NCBI GenBank assembly: GCA_964441505.1
Contig: CAYTUV010000010.1
Location: forward strand, 41,189 to 105,188
DNA from: Fen-1258 sp964441505
GTDB taxonomy: Bacteria > Bacteroidota > Ignavibacteria > Ignavibacteriales > Melioribacteraceae
Direction of reading: 5' to 3'
Length of the DNA stretch: 64,000 bases
Below the pieces are notes generated by a model. It had not been told where the DNA came from. It saw only the letters and a program-made list of their open reading frames with translations, and made no database searches. Below, piece after piece: positions 45,959 through 54,758 of this stretch. Both the position numbers and the translations under genes were made by a program. Every line of letters begins with the position of its first letter. Within the stretch, counting starts at the first letter, position 1.

Positions 45959-46103
45959 TAGTCAAGGTACATACTTTGCCTGTCAATTATTTTATTATTT
46001 TTTCGTCAATTAGTTATCCTTGATAATCGGGATAACTTATAGCTGCTATCTTTTAACCTTTCCCGTTTCACGTTATTTGATTGGTCCTTACGACCGAGAA
46101 AGT
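45959..46103. repeat. CAAGGTACATAC spacer repeat, copy A
   Basis: Contains CAAGGTACATACTTTGCC, TCAATTATTTTATTATTTTT, AGTTATCC...GGATAACT (a hairpin) and CCCGTTTCACGTTATTTGATTG. The last 22 bases are also in copy B, and the first motif is in copies B and C. Confidence 0.75.
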
Positions 46104-46118
46104 TATGTTGGGCGGCTA

Positions 46119-46760
46119 TTATTGCCTTGGGCTACATCTTGTTTCTTTTGTCTTTGATATCTTGAAATTGGATAAGTCAAGTATCACCTTTGTTTCAATT
46201 GCGCCTCCTAATCCCTGTGACTTCCATTCCTCGAGCTCAGGACAATTCTTTTCGGTTGCCTCTCCTGTTTCCAACCAGTAAACAAGAGTATTGTCCTTAC
46301 TTTCTTCCGAGTCTGACCAAGAGCCTTCAAAAACTTTTTTCCGCTTTTTCAAATCCCAGATTATGAGACCACTTGGGCCGGGACCAGTGGTGCTATCAAG
46401 AATTAAAAGATCATCCTTCACCCCGGCGAAATATTCAGCCCAGTCATTTTTAATCTCGAAATCGTTATTTCCGAAAATATATTTGCACGGAAACTTTTCA
46501 GTCGGGCTTGATTTGTATTTAATCAAGAAGTCAGTACCGGCGCTCCCTTGAACTTCTTTTGCAATGACAAGGTATTTTGGTGATTCATAACAGTTGATCT
46601 GGATTGAATCAGCCGCAACAATTTGTCGGTCTGACACGCTGACTGATTTTTTATCTTTTTTTTCTGCTGCCGTTCCGTAATTAATGCCGTTGATAAAAAT
46701 AATACAGATAGCAAAACAGAAATAGATGTTCTTTGTGTTCTTCTTCATAATGCATCTCAT
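46119..46760 (-). CDS. Secreted protein of unknown function
   Basis: I do not recognise this 213-residue protein. It has a signal peptide (from the ATG at 46748 or 46760) ending near GTAAE, then a region with two Cys (NCYES, FPCKYIF), a GPGPSGLIIWDLKKRKKVFEG segment (in part about 127-146), and a Lys-rich end with two more Cys. It has no transmembrane helix after the signal, so it is probably periplasmic. The first ATG may be too early; MKKNTKNIYFC at 46748 is the better start. It is flanked on both sides by copies of the hairpin repeat. Confidence 0.65.
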   Translation of the reverse strand: MRCIMKKNTKNIYFCFAICIIFINGINYGTAAEKKDKKSVSVSDRQIVAADSIQINCYESPKYLVIAKEVQGSAGTDFLIKYKSSPTEKFPCKYIFGNNDFEIKNDWAEYFAGVKDDLLILDSTTGPGPSGLIIWDLKKRKKVFEGSWSDSEESKDNTLVYWLETGEATEKNCPELEEWKSQGLGGAIETKVILDLSNFKISKTKETRCSPRQ

Positions 46761-46779
46761 CCAACTGTGTTGTGTTTTA

Positions 46780-46900
46780 TCTCAGTCAAGGTACATACCT
46801 TGACTGAGTAATATTTAGTTCTAGTCAAGGAGTTGCTCTTGATAACCTCTAACCTTTCAACATTCCCGTTTCACGTCATTTGATTGATTCTTGACGATCG
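46780..46900. repeat. CAAGGTACATAC spacer repeat, copy B
   Basis: It contains a nearly perfect 28-base palindrome at 46781-46808 (CTCAGTCAAGGTA ... CCTTGACTGAG), then AGGAGTTGCTCTTGATAACC and CCCGTTTCACGTCATTTGATTG shared with copy A. It is 21 bases upstream of the likely start of the gene to its left. Confidence 0.8.
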
Positions 46901-46917
46901 AATAAAAAAAAGAATTA

Positions 46918-47361
46918 TTACAAAAATTCGATAATATAAAATACTATAATAAGGATGATAGTAGCTGAAGAAATTCCGATTGGAATATATACAGGTGCTA
47001 TCCAAGGACGTGGAATAAGAAAAAGAACATCCACTGTATTTAGACTAGGCGGCCATTTAATTAGAACGTAGAGAGAGGCATAATAGAACAAGTCCCAAAT
47101 GGCAAATGTCCAGAGAAAGATTACAAGTTTTGCAAGCCACGTTTCTCCAACAAGAAATGACAAAGTCACAAGCATTACTATTGTTGCTGCTTCTCTTGTT
47201 TTCTCAATATTAATATAGTTTTCGTCCATTTCCTTAAGTATTTCTTTATTGGATACCGGTTTTAAAATACCAAGTGCTTTTCGAAGATAAACTACAACTA
47301 CTCCCTCTACATGTGCCATGGCGATGCCAAATAAAGTCAATAATAAATATTTTACAATCAT
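46918..47361 (-). CDS. Small polytopic membrane protein, unknown function
   Basis: A 147-residue protein with four hydrophobic helices (about 2-20, 55-72, 76-105, 124-146) and a conserved-looking charged loop KPVSNKEILKEMDENYIN in between. No family recognised by eye. There is no co-transcribed partner in close coupling: the upstream and downstream spacers are copies of a hairpin repeat. The ATG at 47361 is the only good start. Confidence 0.6.
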   Translation of the reverse strand: MIVKYLLLTLFGIAMAHVEGVVVVYLRKALGILKPVSNKEILKEMDENYINIEKTREAATIVMLVTLSFLVGETWLAKLVIFLWTFAIWDLFYYASLYVLIKWPPSLNTVDVLFLIPRPWIAPVYIPIGISSATIILIIVFYIIEFL

Positions 47362-47374
47362 ATGCTCTTATACT

Positions 47375-47480
47375 GAATTAAGGTACATACCTTGCCTTTG
47401 AATTATTCAATTATTTTCCCTCAAATAGTTGCCCTGAATGATCGAGTTAACATCTGGCCTATGGGCTTATTACCTCAAAT
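47375..47480. repeat. CAAGGTACATAC spacer repeat, copy C
   Basis: AAGGTACATACCTTGCC then TTGAATTATTCAA (a palindrome), CAATTATTT...AAATAGTTG (a hairpin) and GATCGAGTTAACATC. It is 20-33 bases upstream of the membrane protein start. Confidence 0.75.
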
Positions 47481-47481
47481 A

Positions 47482-49167
47482 TTATTTTTGCAAATCTATA
47501 CTCACACCGCCAACTGGCCAGCGTGCGCGGAGATTTAATGTATCGGGATAATACCGGAACTCTTCAGAAGATTTGAATGGAATTATTGTTCCGGAATCAT
47601 ATTTATCGTTTTTATTTTTATCCTTGTAGCCCCACAAAAGATATTTACCCGGTAAAACCTTTTTGAAATCAAATTTTTTCTTCTCATCGACTTTTTGCTG
47701 GTATGTCCGTTTAACACCCTCAGCGGATTCAAGTATAAGTATCGATTGAGTTGTATCGTTTGTTGTAATATTTCCGGACACACCGCTGAAATCAAGTTCG
47801 TTCGCAGTTGTGAATTTATTCTTAAAGAGTGAATCCACCTTATTGCCGCTGAAGTCATAATAATTTTTTAAGTCCGTGCTCAAAGTGTATTCTGTACTCT
47901 GTTTCAGCTTCGATGCTACTAGTACATTAAACAGTGCGTCATCTATTCGTTTCAATGCCAACTTGTATGAACTTCCCTTCGCGTCCAGAATACTCAATTT
48001 GTTTATTAAAAATTCGGAGTCAATCGCGTCGTTAAATGAAATTGTAAACTTGGAAGCTTCGTAATCAACTTTATCGCCGGGTAATTCACCGGCACTCCTA
48101 ACCAGCTTCAGAGAAATTGTGTCACGGTCATTCTTAACTGTAATTGAATTTTTCTCTTCGGCAGAAAGGTTGGATGCAAAATCTGTAATTCCTTTGGATA
48201 TTAGTACCCACCCCTCTTTCTTCTCAAGCGTATCTTTTAGCCCTACGTAAAACTGATAGGGTTTAGCATCTCCCTTAAAAATGTATGATGGCAAAATCTT
48301 TTTATTTGCTGTAGAATCGAATAGATAAAAATTTTCGACAGATAATTTTGTGCTGTCAATTTTGTCTGTGAATTCAATCAGCAGATGATTGCGATCCTTC
48401 ATTATTACATTTGAGATTTTTGGTGAGATAGTGTCTTCGCTTGTCAGAAAAAAGTCAATGTCGGTGACTTCGTTGAATTTGTCATTCAGGTCAATATCCC
48501 TGAACTGCACTCCAAACTCATCTTCATTTTTCTGATACTTGCCGTCTCTAAGTTTGTCCTTAACAGCAAAAATTTTATAGCCGCCGTCCGCCAGGCCTAA
48601 CAACGAATACTTTCCATTCTTCCCCACCTGAGAAATATAATCGGGTGATTGTTTACCGGGATCAGTTTCATCTCCCGCCCCACGATAGGCAAAGATCATC
48701 ACGCCTTCAGAATTCCGGTCGTAAACTCTTCCGGAAATTTTCCCCTTATCGATTTTATTACCCGTTGAAAACGCAAAAGTAAATGACTCCGCCATTTTAT
48801 TATTGTTATGAATATCCTTTACGTCAGTACCAACACTTACGGTATATGTTGTGTTCTGCTTTAATGTATTCTGAAAATAAATCGATAGTGACTTACCGCT
48901 CCAATCATATTCTAATGCTTTTTGAAGAGCGGGAGAGATAAAGACGGCATCCTGCACAGAACGTTTATCAACGTATTCGCTGAAAGTTAATTCAATGTAA
49001 TTCTCTTTGAAGTTTACTGTTCCATTTTGAGGAAAAGATTCTATTACCTGAGGAGGAATTGTGTCCGGCTCGCCTCCGCCGGGAGGCAATTGATTGGCAC
49101 ATCCTGAAAATAAAATCATTGCACCAATAATTATCGATTTAGAAATTAATTTTGACTTCTTCGCCAT
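47482..49167 (-). CDS. Ig-like-domain lipoprotein
   Basis: The 561-residue protein has a lipoprotein signal ending in LFSGC (Cys23), then GGGEPDTIPPQVIESFPQNG (about 30-49) and an Ig-like (Big_5-type) domain with FSEYVDKRSV, DWSGKSLSIYF, TTYTVSVGTDVKDIHNN and FAFSTG. Two more Ig-like repeats and a C-terminal carboxypeptidase-regulatory-like strand (PGKYLLWGYKDKNKNDKYDSG in part) follow. It is typical of a lipoprotein widespread in this group next to cell-wall genes; function unknown. Its start overlaps the end of mltG by 22 bases. Confidence 0.82.
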   Translation of the reverse strand: MAKKSKLISKSIIIGAMILFSGCANQLPPGGGEPDTIPPQVIESFPQNGTVNFKENYIELTFSEYVDKRSVQDAVFISPALQKALEYDWSGKSLSIYFQNTLKQNTTYTVSVGTDVKDIHNNNKMAESFTFAFSTGNKIDKGKISGRVYDRNSEGVMIFAYRGAGDETDPGKQSPDYISQVGKNGKYSLLGLADGGYKIFAVKDKLRDGKYQKNEDEFGVQFRDIDLNDKFNEVTDIDFFLTSEDTISPKISNVIMKDRNHLLIEFTDKIDSTKLSVENFYLFDSTANKKILPSYIFKGDAKPYQFYVGLKDTLEKKEGWVLISKGITDFASNLSAEEKNSITVKNDRDTISLKLVRSAGELPGDKVDYEASKFTISFNDAIDSEFLINKLSILDAKGSSYKLALKRIDDALFNVLVASKLKQSTEYTLSTDLKNYYDFSGNKVDSLFKNKFTTANELDFSGVSGNITTNDTTQSILILESAEGVKRTYQQKVDEKKKFDFKKVLPGKYLLWGYKDKNKNDKYDSGTIIPFKSSEEFRYYPDTLNLRARWPVGGVSIDLQK

Positions 49168-50186
49168 TGTCTATACTTACTCACATTTTGTTCATGTTCA
49201 TTGAGGGACTTTGAAAACATATGACCTCCCTCCCCGTTGGCAACGAAAAACATGTAACTGGTTTTTTCCGGATAAAGCGCAGCCATAATAGCAGCTTTTC
49301 CGGGATTGTTAATCGGTCCCGGCGGCAAACCGGGATGTATATATGTATTGTACTTAGAATTAATCAGAAGATCTTTTTTCAACACTCTGTTCTTACGTTT
49401 GTCCCTGATAAGATACTGCACTGTTGGATCAGCCTGAAGGGCCATCCCTTTCTTCAATCTGTTATGATAAACGCCTGAGATTGTTTTGAATTCACTTACA
49501 AGATTTGATTCGCCGTCTATGATCGAGGCGAGAGTTAGAATTTGATTCTTTGTCATCTTCAGTTCATTCATCCGCGCTTCAAGTTTTGGAGTGAAGAATT
49601 TATCCATTTCCACTTTAAGTTTCTTTAGTATTTCTTCTTCATTAGTGTTTGAATAGAAAAAATAGCTTTCCGGCAATAGATATCCTTCAAGATTATTTAC
49701 GTCCAGGTTAAGATAATTTAGAAAAGATCTGCTCTTGCTTAGTTCCATGACTTTTGCTGAATCAATTTTCAGATTTCTGCTGAGAATCTGGGCAACCTCG
49801 CTCTGCCAGATTCCCTCAGGTAATGTTACCAAAATCTGAGAAACTCGAGCCCCCTCAATTAACAGTTCCATCAATTTGATGTAGCTTAGACCATTGGGAA
49901 TATTATATCTGCCTGCCCTTATTTTCTTTTCGGCACCATACAAGTAGGCAATGATTTTCATGTTCAATCTATTCGGTATTATCGCTTTTGCATAGAGAGT
50001 GTCAACTACCTGGCTTAGTGTCGATCCCAGCGGAATATCAATTTCAACCGGTGCGGCTTGTTTATAATGATTTGGCGAAAAGAAAGTTAACAGAAGAATG
50101 GTAAGTACAAACGCAAAGAAGAATGCTACAACGACTAATTCTTTATTCGTAATTAATGGATTTTTAGACTTTTGAGTTTCAGTCAT
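49146..50186 (-). CDS. mltG: Endolytic murein transglycosylase MltG
   Basis: MltG cuts nascent glycan strands and is thought to terminate their elongation. The 346-residue protein has an N-terminal anchor helix (about 18-38), a LysM-like segment and the YceG domain with ASIIDGESNLVSEFKTISGVYHNRL (in part, catalytic Glu in the IxxGE-type strand), GMALQADPTVQYL and YIHPGLPPGPINNPGKAA. In other MltG proteins the motif is ASIVEKE; here it is ASIIDGE, so the Glu lies at the same place. Membrane anchored, periplasmic. It overlaps the lipoprotein gene. Confidence 0.93.
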   Translation of the reverse strand: MTETQKSKNPLITNKELVVVAFFFAFVLTILLLTFFSPNHYKQAAPVEIDIPLGSTLSQVVDTLYAKAIIPNRLNMKIIAYLYGAEKKIRAGRYNIPNGLSYIKLMELLIEGARVSQILVTLPEGIWQSEVAQILSRNLKIDSAKVMELSKSRSFLNYLNLDVNNLEGYLLPESYFFYSNTNEEEILKKLKVEMDKFFTPKLEARMNELKMTKNQILTLASIIDGESNLVSEFKTISGVYHNRLKKGMALQADPTVQYLIRDKRKNRVLKKDLLINSKYNTYIHPGLPPGPINNPGKAAIMAALYPEKTSYMFFVANGEGGHMFSKSLNEHEQNVSKYRQWRRSQN

Positions 50187-50270
50187 AATTTCAATTTCTG
50201 TTTAGAATAATTCTAATATATAGAAATTTTCCCTTTAATTGAGTGTGAATATACGGATGCACTTATGATT

Positions 50271-51287
50271 TTATTTTATAAAAGTATTGTCAGCAAGACT
50301 TGGAAATGCATTGAAATCGAATGAATACTTAACTCCTGCTTCATGAAGCGTCAGACCGCGGTATGCAATCATAGCACCGTTATCACCGCAAAATTCCAAA
50401 GAAGGAATTACAAGCTTCATTCTATACTTAGTTGATAACTTTTGGAATTCATCGCGCAGCATTTTGTTTGCGGCTACTCCGCCGACAAGTGAGATTGAAT
50501 TTACCTTATACTTTCTCAATGCTTTGTCTGCGTTTTGAATCAATGCTTTGATAGCGGAATATTGGAATGATGCCGCAATTAAAGGAAGATGTTCTTCAGG
50601 TATTTTTGCTGCCTCATCATATTCTTTTTGTATGAATCGAAGTACCGAAGTTTTGAGTCCGCTGAATGAGAAATCAAATTCATTTTTGCACTGTGCAATT
50701 GGAAAATTGACGAAGTCCGTTGGCTGATTCATTGCTACTTCTTGGATCTTCGGGCCGCCGGGATATCCGAGTCCCAATAGTTTTGAAATCTTATCGAACG
50801 CCTCCCCTGCTGCGTCGTCAATTGTGGTTCCAAGTTTTTTAATTTCAGTATTACTTTCAACGAGAAGCAGTAATGAATGTCCGCCCGAGACAACGAGAGA
50901 TAAATAAGGGAATTCTGGTTTCTCATCCATCAAAAAACCTGAAAAGACATGTCCTTCAATATGATTAACTGGCACAAACGGTTTATTAGTCGAGTAGGCA
51001 AATCCCTTGGCATAAGTTAAACCAACGAGAAGTGCGCCAATCAGTCCGGGTCCTGCTGTGGCACATACCAGATCTATCTGATCGGAGGTTATGTTAGCTT
51101 GAAATAATGATTTTTTTACCAGCGGGGAGAGAATCTGAAGGTGCGCCCGGCTTGATAACTCTGGCACAACTCCACCAAAATTTTTATGGAAATCCTGTGA
51201 TGATATTAAATTTGAAACCAGCTTGCCATCAGAAATTATCGCTACAGAGGTTTCATCGCATGAACTTTCTATTCCAAGAACATTCAT
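50271..51287 (-). CDS. tsaD: tRNA N6-adenosine threonylcarbamoyltransferase
   Basis: TsaD places threonylcarbamoyl on A37 of ANN-decoding tRNAs with TsaB and TsaE. The 338-residue protein starts VLGIESSCDETSVAI and has the metal motif NHIEGH (about 107-112), SGGHSLLLL, GLGYPGGPKI and VGGVAANKMLR, as in the Kae1/TsaD family. Length and motif order are normal. It overlaps the proline dehydrogenase stop by one base (TGATG), so the two are linked. Confidence 0.96.
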   Translation of the reverse strand: MNVLGIESSCDETSVAIISDGKLVSNLISSQDFHKNFGGVVPELSSRAHLQILSPLVKKSLFQANITSDQIDLVCATAGPGLIGALLVGLTYAKGFAYSTNKPFVPVNHIEGHVFSGFLMDEKPEFPYLSLVVSGGHSLLLLVESNTEIKKLGTTIDDAAGEAFDKISKLLGLGYPGGPKIQEVAMNQPTDFVNFPIAQCKNEFDFSFSGLKTSVLRFIQKEYDEAAKIPEEHLPLIAASFQYSAIKALIQNADKALRKYKVNSISLVGGVAANKMLRDEFQKLSTKYRMKLVIPSLEFCGDNGAMIAYRGLTLHEAGVKYSFDFNAFPSLADNTFIK

Positions 51288-52186
51288 CAGCTAAAAGAAA
51301 AAACGCTTTTTGCAATATACCAAGCGAGTTGTGGATTTTCTTGCAACCGTCTGATTGAATACTTATACCAATGTTCACCGAACGGAACGTATATACGAAT
51401 CTTATAACCGTCTGCATTAATTTTGTCACGAAGACTTTCTTTTACACCATAGAGCATCTGGAATTCAAATTTATCATTAGAAATATTTTTCCTTTTTATC
51501 AGTTCGTAAGCGCCTTTCACCAGATAATCATCATGCGTTGCTATTCCAACATAATTACCATCATCAAACATTCGTTCTAAAATTTTCAGGAAGTTGTTTC
51601 TCACTTCCTGGCGACCTTTGAATGCAATCTCGGCAGGTTCTACATAAATACCTTTGCACAGGCGATAATGAGTACCAAGCGTGTTCTGGGCAACAACATC
51701 GTTAAAAGTTCTTTTAAGATATGCCTGTACAACTATTCCAACATTAGAGTACTTCTTTCTAAGCGAATTTAGAAGTTCAAATGTGGCATCGGTTGTCGAT
51801 GAATCTTCCATATCGATTCTGACAAAATTGTTATAACTCTTTGCCTTCTCAAGAATTTCAGAAATCTGAGTAAAACAGAAATCTTTGTCGATTATAAGTC
51901 CCAACTGAGTTGGTTTGAGGCTGAGGTTTGCATTCAGGTTGTTCTTATCGATTGCATCAAGTACTTCAAGACATTCTTTCTTGGCGAATTCTGATTCTTT
52001 TTTGGTATTTACAGATTCACCTAAAACATCGATTGTTGCAAGAATCCCCTTCTCATTCAAATCCTTTGTTGCACGCACAGCGTCTTCTAAATTTACACCG
52101 GCGATGTACTTCTTGGCAAAAACAAAGACAACGGCTTTCGGTAGTACTTTAACAAAATTAACAATTGCACTATTGAGTAATTTCAC
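51287..52186 (-). CDS. Proline dehydrogenase (monofunctional)
   Basis: The FAD enzyme oxidises proline to pyrroline-5-carboxylate and passes electrons to quinone. The 299-residue TIM barrel has the family motifs VRIDMEDSS (about 120-128), VVQAYLKRT, RLCKGIY, ATHDDYL and the C-terminal Y-x-x-RRLQENP (about 279-286) that binds substrate. It lacks the P5C dehydrogenase half of PutA. Respiratory use of its electrons would connect to the menaquinol oxidised by ACIII. The start is an ATG at 52186. Confidence 0.93.
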   Translation of the reverse strand: MKLLNSAIVNFVKVLPKAVVFVFAKKYIAGVNLEDAVRATKDLNEKGILATIDVLGESVNTKKESEFAKKECLEVLDAIDKNNLNANLSLKPTQLGLIIDKDFCFTQISEILEKAKSYNNFVRIDMEDSSTTDATFELLNSLRKKYSNVGIVVQAYLKRTFNDVVAQNTLGTHYRLCKGIYVEPAEIAFKGRQEVRNNFLKILERMFDDGNYVGIATHDDYLVKGAYELIKRKNISNDKFEFQMLYGVKESLRDKINADGYKIRIYVPFGEHWYKYSIRRLQENPQLAWYIAKSVFSFS

Positions 52187-52278
52187 GACAGTACCTTATT
52201 TTGAGAAATGACAGGTCAAAATTAGTTCAAGTGTGAATGGAAATCAAGGAAGGACGGTTTTATCTTTTTAAGTAAGTC

Positions 52279-52884
52279 TTATAAAACAAAGGCTTTCAGG
52301 ATATTTAGAATAAAGTTGGCCCGCGTTTCTAATTCAGCGATGGAAGAACTATTTTCAATAACGAAATCAGCATGTTCCTTCTTTTGTTCGTCAGGGATCT
52401 GAAATGCCATTCTCTTTTCGATATCATTGTGAGATATCTTTTCTCGCTCCATAACACGCGAAATGCGGGTCTTTTCATCAGAATAGATAAGGATCACGTA
52501 ATCGAATAGATCCTGAATTTTTGCTTCGTAAATAAGAGCCGACTCAACAAATACAATCTTATGCTGAACAAATAATTGAGATGTAAGTTCGCTGATTTTT
52601 TTTGTCGTAGGAGGATGAACTATGGAGTTGATTCTTAGAACTTTATCTGGATGGGTGAAGACGTTTTCTGCTAAATACTTTGCGTTGAGGATTTTTCCGT
52701 TGTACGCCGGAGGTCCAAATTCATTGATGATTTTCTTTTTTATTGACTCATCGTTCTGCATTAGATCCTTGGCTATATCATCTGATTTTAGAACAGGATA
52801 ACCAAGTTTTTCGACATAACTTGTCACTAATGATTTTCCAGAGCCGATCCCGCCGGTAATTGCAATTTTCAGATTCTTCTTCAT
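52279..52884 (-). CDS. coaE: Dephospho-CoA kinase
   Basis: CoaE phosphorylates dephospho-CoA, the last step of CoA synthesis. The 201-residue P-loop kinase has GGIGSGKS (Walker A, about 11-18), VLKSDDIAKDLM with the catalytic Asp, IVHPPTTKK and the ESALIYEAKIQDLFDYVILIY strand region. Length is typical. It lies 92 bases upstream of the proline dehydrogenase start and is downstream of rny, with a terminator between. Confidence 0.95.
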   Translation of the reverse strand: MKKNLKIAITGGIGSGKSLVTSYVEKLGYPVLKSDDIAKDLMQNDESIKKKIINEFGPPAYNGKILNAKYLAENVFTHPDKVLRINSIVHPPTTKKISELTSQLFVQHKIVFVESALIYEAKIQDLFDYVILIYSDEKTRISRVMEREKISHNDIEKRMAFQIPDEQKKEHADFVIENSSSIAELETRANFILNILKAFVL

Positions 52885-52895
52885 TCATATCCCAG

Positions 52896-52945
52896 TAAAA
52901 AATAAACCCGATTTCATACGACGTACTCTTGCAGAAACCGGGTTT
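52896..52945 (-). terminator. Rho-independent terminator of rny
   Basis: On the minus strand AAACCCGGTTTC (from 52945) and GAAATCGGGTTT (to 52904) form a 12-bp stem with a short mismatch and an 18-base loop, followed by ATTTTTT. It starts within ten bases of the rny stop. Confidence 0.8.
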
Positions 52946-52953
52946 CATAATAT

Positions 52954-54522
52954 TTATTTAGCGTAAGCAATCTTTCTGACTTCTCTGATTACCATTACTT
53001 TAATCTGTCCGGGATATTCCATCTCTTCCTGAATCTTCTGAGCTATTTCGTTGGCTAAACGATCGGAGAAGACATCATCAACTCTATCAGGTTCTACTAC
53101 CACACGAATTTCGCGTCCAGCCTGAATAGCGTAAGTCTTTGCAACGCCTTCAAATGATTTGGCAATTGCTTCAAGATTTTCAAGACGTTTTACATAACTT
53201 TCTAGTGGCTCTCTTCTGGCACCAGGTCTAGCCCCGCTGATCGCATCCGCCGCCTGTACAAGAGCTGCAAGAGGATGTTCCATTTCGATATCTTCATGAT
53301 GACTTCCTACAGCATTAACAACAACCGGATGTTCATTGTATTTCTTCACTAAATCGTAACCAAGTAATGCGTGAGGACCTTCAACACTTCGGTCAATAGT
53401 CTTACCAACATCATGGAGCAATCCGGCACGTCTGGCAAGATTAGTGTCAAGACCAAGTTCAGCCGCCATAATTCCTGTCAGGTATGCAACTTCAATACTG
53501 TGCTGTAAAAGATTTTGGCCATAACTCGAACGGTATTTCATTTTTCCTATATGTCTGACCAATTCGATATGTACACCGTGTAAGCCAAGTTGAATTAATG
53601 TGTTCTCACCCTCTTTTTGAATTTCTTCGTTAAGTTCCAATTCAACCTTAGCAACTACTTCTTCAATTCTTGCCGGATGAATTCTTCCATCAGCAATTAA
53701 TCGTTCTAACGAAATTCTTGCAACTTCTCTTCTGAACTGATCGAATGCGGAAAGGATCACGGCTTCGGGAGTATCATCTACAATTACATCAACTCCGGTA
53801 GCGGCTTCGAAAGCCCGGATGTTTCTTCCTTCACGTCCAATAATTCTTCCTTTCATTTCATCATTTTGGATCTGAACTACAGATACAGTTGACTCGACCG
53901 AATGATCGACAGCAGTTCTCTGAATTGCTTGAATTGTAATTCTCTGAGCTTCTTTCTTGCCATCAATTTTAGCTTGATCACGGATCTCTTTAACCGCCTG
54001 AGCAGCATCATTTTTCGCTTTGCTGATCATGTTCTCCATTAACATTTTTTTTGCTTCGTCGGCAGTAAGCTGAGCAATTTTTTCGAGCCGGACATTTTGA
54101 TCTGCAACTAAACGATCTAATTCATGGTGTTTTCTTTCGAGATCTTCCTTCTGAGCGGCAATATGTTTCTCAGAATCCTTAATTGCTTTTTCTTTTTGAG
54201 TTACAAGTTCATATTTCTTTTCAAGACTTTCTTCGCGGGATTCGAGTTGTTTCTCGTGATTCTGAAGTTTTTGTCTTTTATTATTTACTTCACCATCAAA
54301 TTCCTGTTTCTTCTTAAGCCATTCGTCCTTTACTTCAAGAAGTTTTTCTCTTTTAATATTTTTTGATTCTTTATCGGCTTCCTCAATTAACCTGATAACT
54401 TTTTCTTTGGCATTGACGATACTATTTGTACCAATTTTCGAATTGATAAACCAGCCGGTTAAAAATGCCAACACCACCAATACTGCCGCAATACCAATTA
54501 CTATAAATAAATCGACCTGCAT
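52954..54522 (-). CDS. rny: Ribonuclease Y
   Basis: RNase Y is a membrane-bound endonuclease that starts mRNA decay. The 522-residue protein has an N-terminal anchor helix (about 5-25), a long coiled coil (about 35-190), a KH domain with IIGREGRNIRAFEAATGVDV (about 229-248) and an HD domain with LLHDVGKTID (about 366-375) and SHHEDIE. It ends with IKVMVIREVRKIAYAK, usual for the family. Length matches the family (about 520). Confidence 0.97.
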   Translation of the reverse strand: MQVDLFIVIGIAAVLVVLAFLTGWFINSKIGTNSIVNAKEKVIRLIEEADKESKNIKREKLLEVKDEWLKKKQEFDGEVNNKRQKLQNHEKQLESREESLEKKYELVTQKEKAIKDSEKHIAAQKEDLERKHHELDRLVADQNVRLEKIAQLTADEAKKMLMENMISKAKNDAAQAVKEIRDQAKIDGKKEAQRITIQAIQRTAVDHSVESTVSVVQIQNDEMKGRIIGREGRNIRAFEAATGVDVIVDDTPEAVILSAFDQFRREVARISLERLIADGRIHPARIEEVVAKVELELNEEIQKEGENTLIQLGLHGVHIELVRHIGKMKYRSSYGQNLLQHSIEVAYLTGIMAAELGLDTNLARRAGLLHDVGKTIDRSVEGPHALLGYDLVKKYNEHPVVVNAVGSHHEDIEMEHPLAALVQAADAISGARPGARREPLESYVKRLENLEAIAKSFEGVAKTYAIQAGREIRVVVEPDRVDDVFSDRLANEIAQKIQEEMEYPGQIKVMVIREVRKIAYAK

Positions 54523-54593
54523 ATATCCTCCGTTATAACAACATATTTAAACCGCAACTGCCGGTCGAATTATTGCGAAAGAACCTCTCTTTT

Positions 54594-54716
54594 AACTATC
54601 CAATGTGGGAAACCACCCGACGCTTTTTACTTCCACTGGTCCCGCCTAAACGGGATTCCGACGAATCGGAATGAGGCCTGTAATACACGCCGCAAGCTGA
54701 TAACCCTTATAGTTTA
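54594..54716 (-). ncRNA. Structured RNA candidate in the zapA-rny spacer (6S RNA-like)
   Basis: The minus-strand RNA can form a rod: an outer stem (AACUAU at 54714-54709 with AUAGUU at 54599-54594), an inner CGGCG/CGUCG stem (54692-54688 with 54622-54618), and two apical hairpins, AUUCCGA-UUCG-UCGGAAU (54655-54672) and UCCCG...CGGGA (54640-54655). The bases GGGTTATCAGCTTGCGGCG closely resemble the conserved strand GGGUUACAGCCUGCGGCG of E. coli 6S RNA, and a position beside zapA is known for 6S in gamma-proteobacteria. But in E. coli this strand is 3', here it is 5', so the identity is not established. Boundaries are approximate. Confidence 0.45.
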
Positions 54717-54758
54717 CTATTAGTTCTTTTTAATAAATGACACAGCAGCGCGGAAAAG

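Noticed and set aside
45889..47481. Calling the spacer-repeat array an integron
   Set aside because: No integrase is in the window and clear GTTRRRY/RYYYAAC core sites were not established; kept as a hypothesis only.
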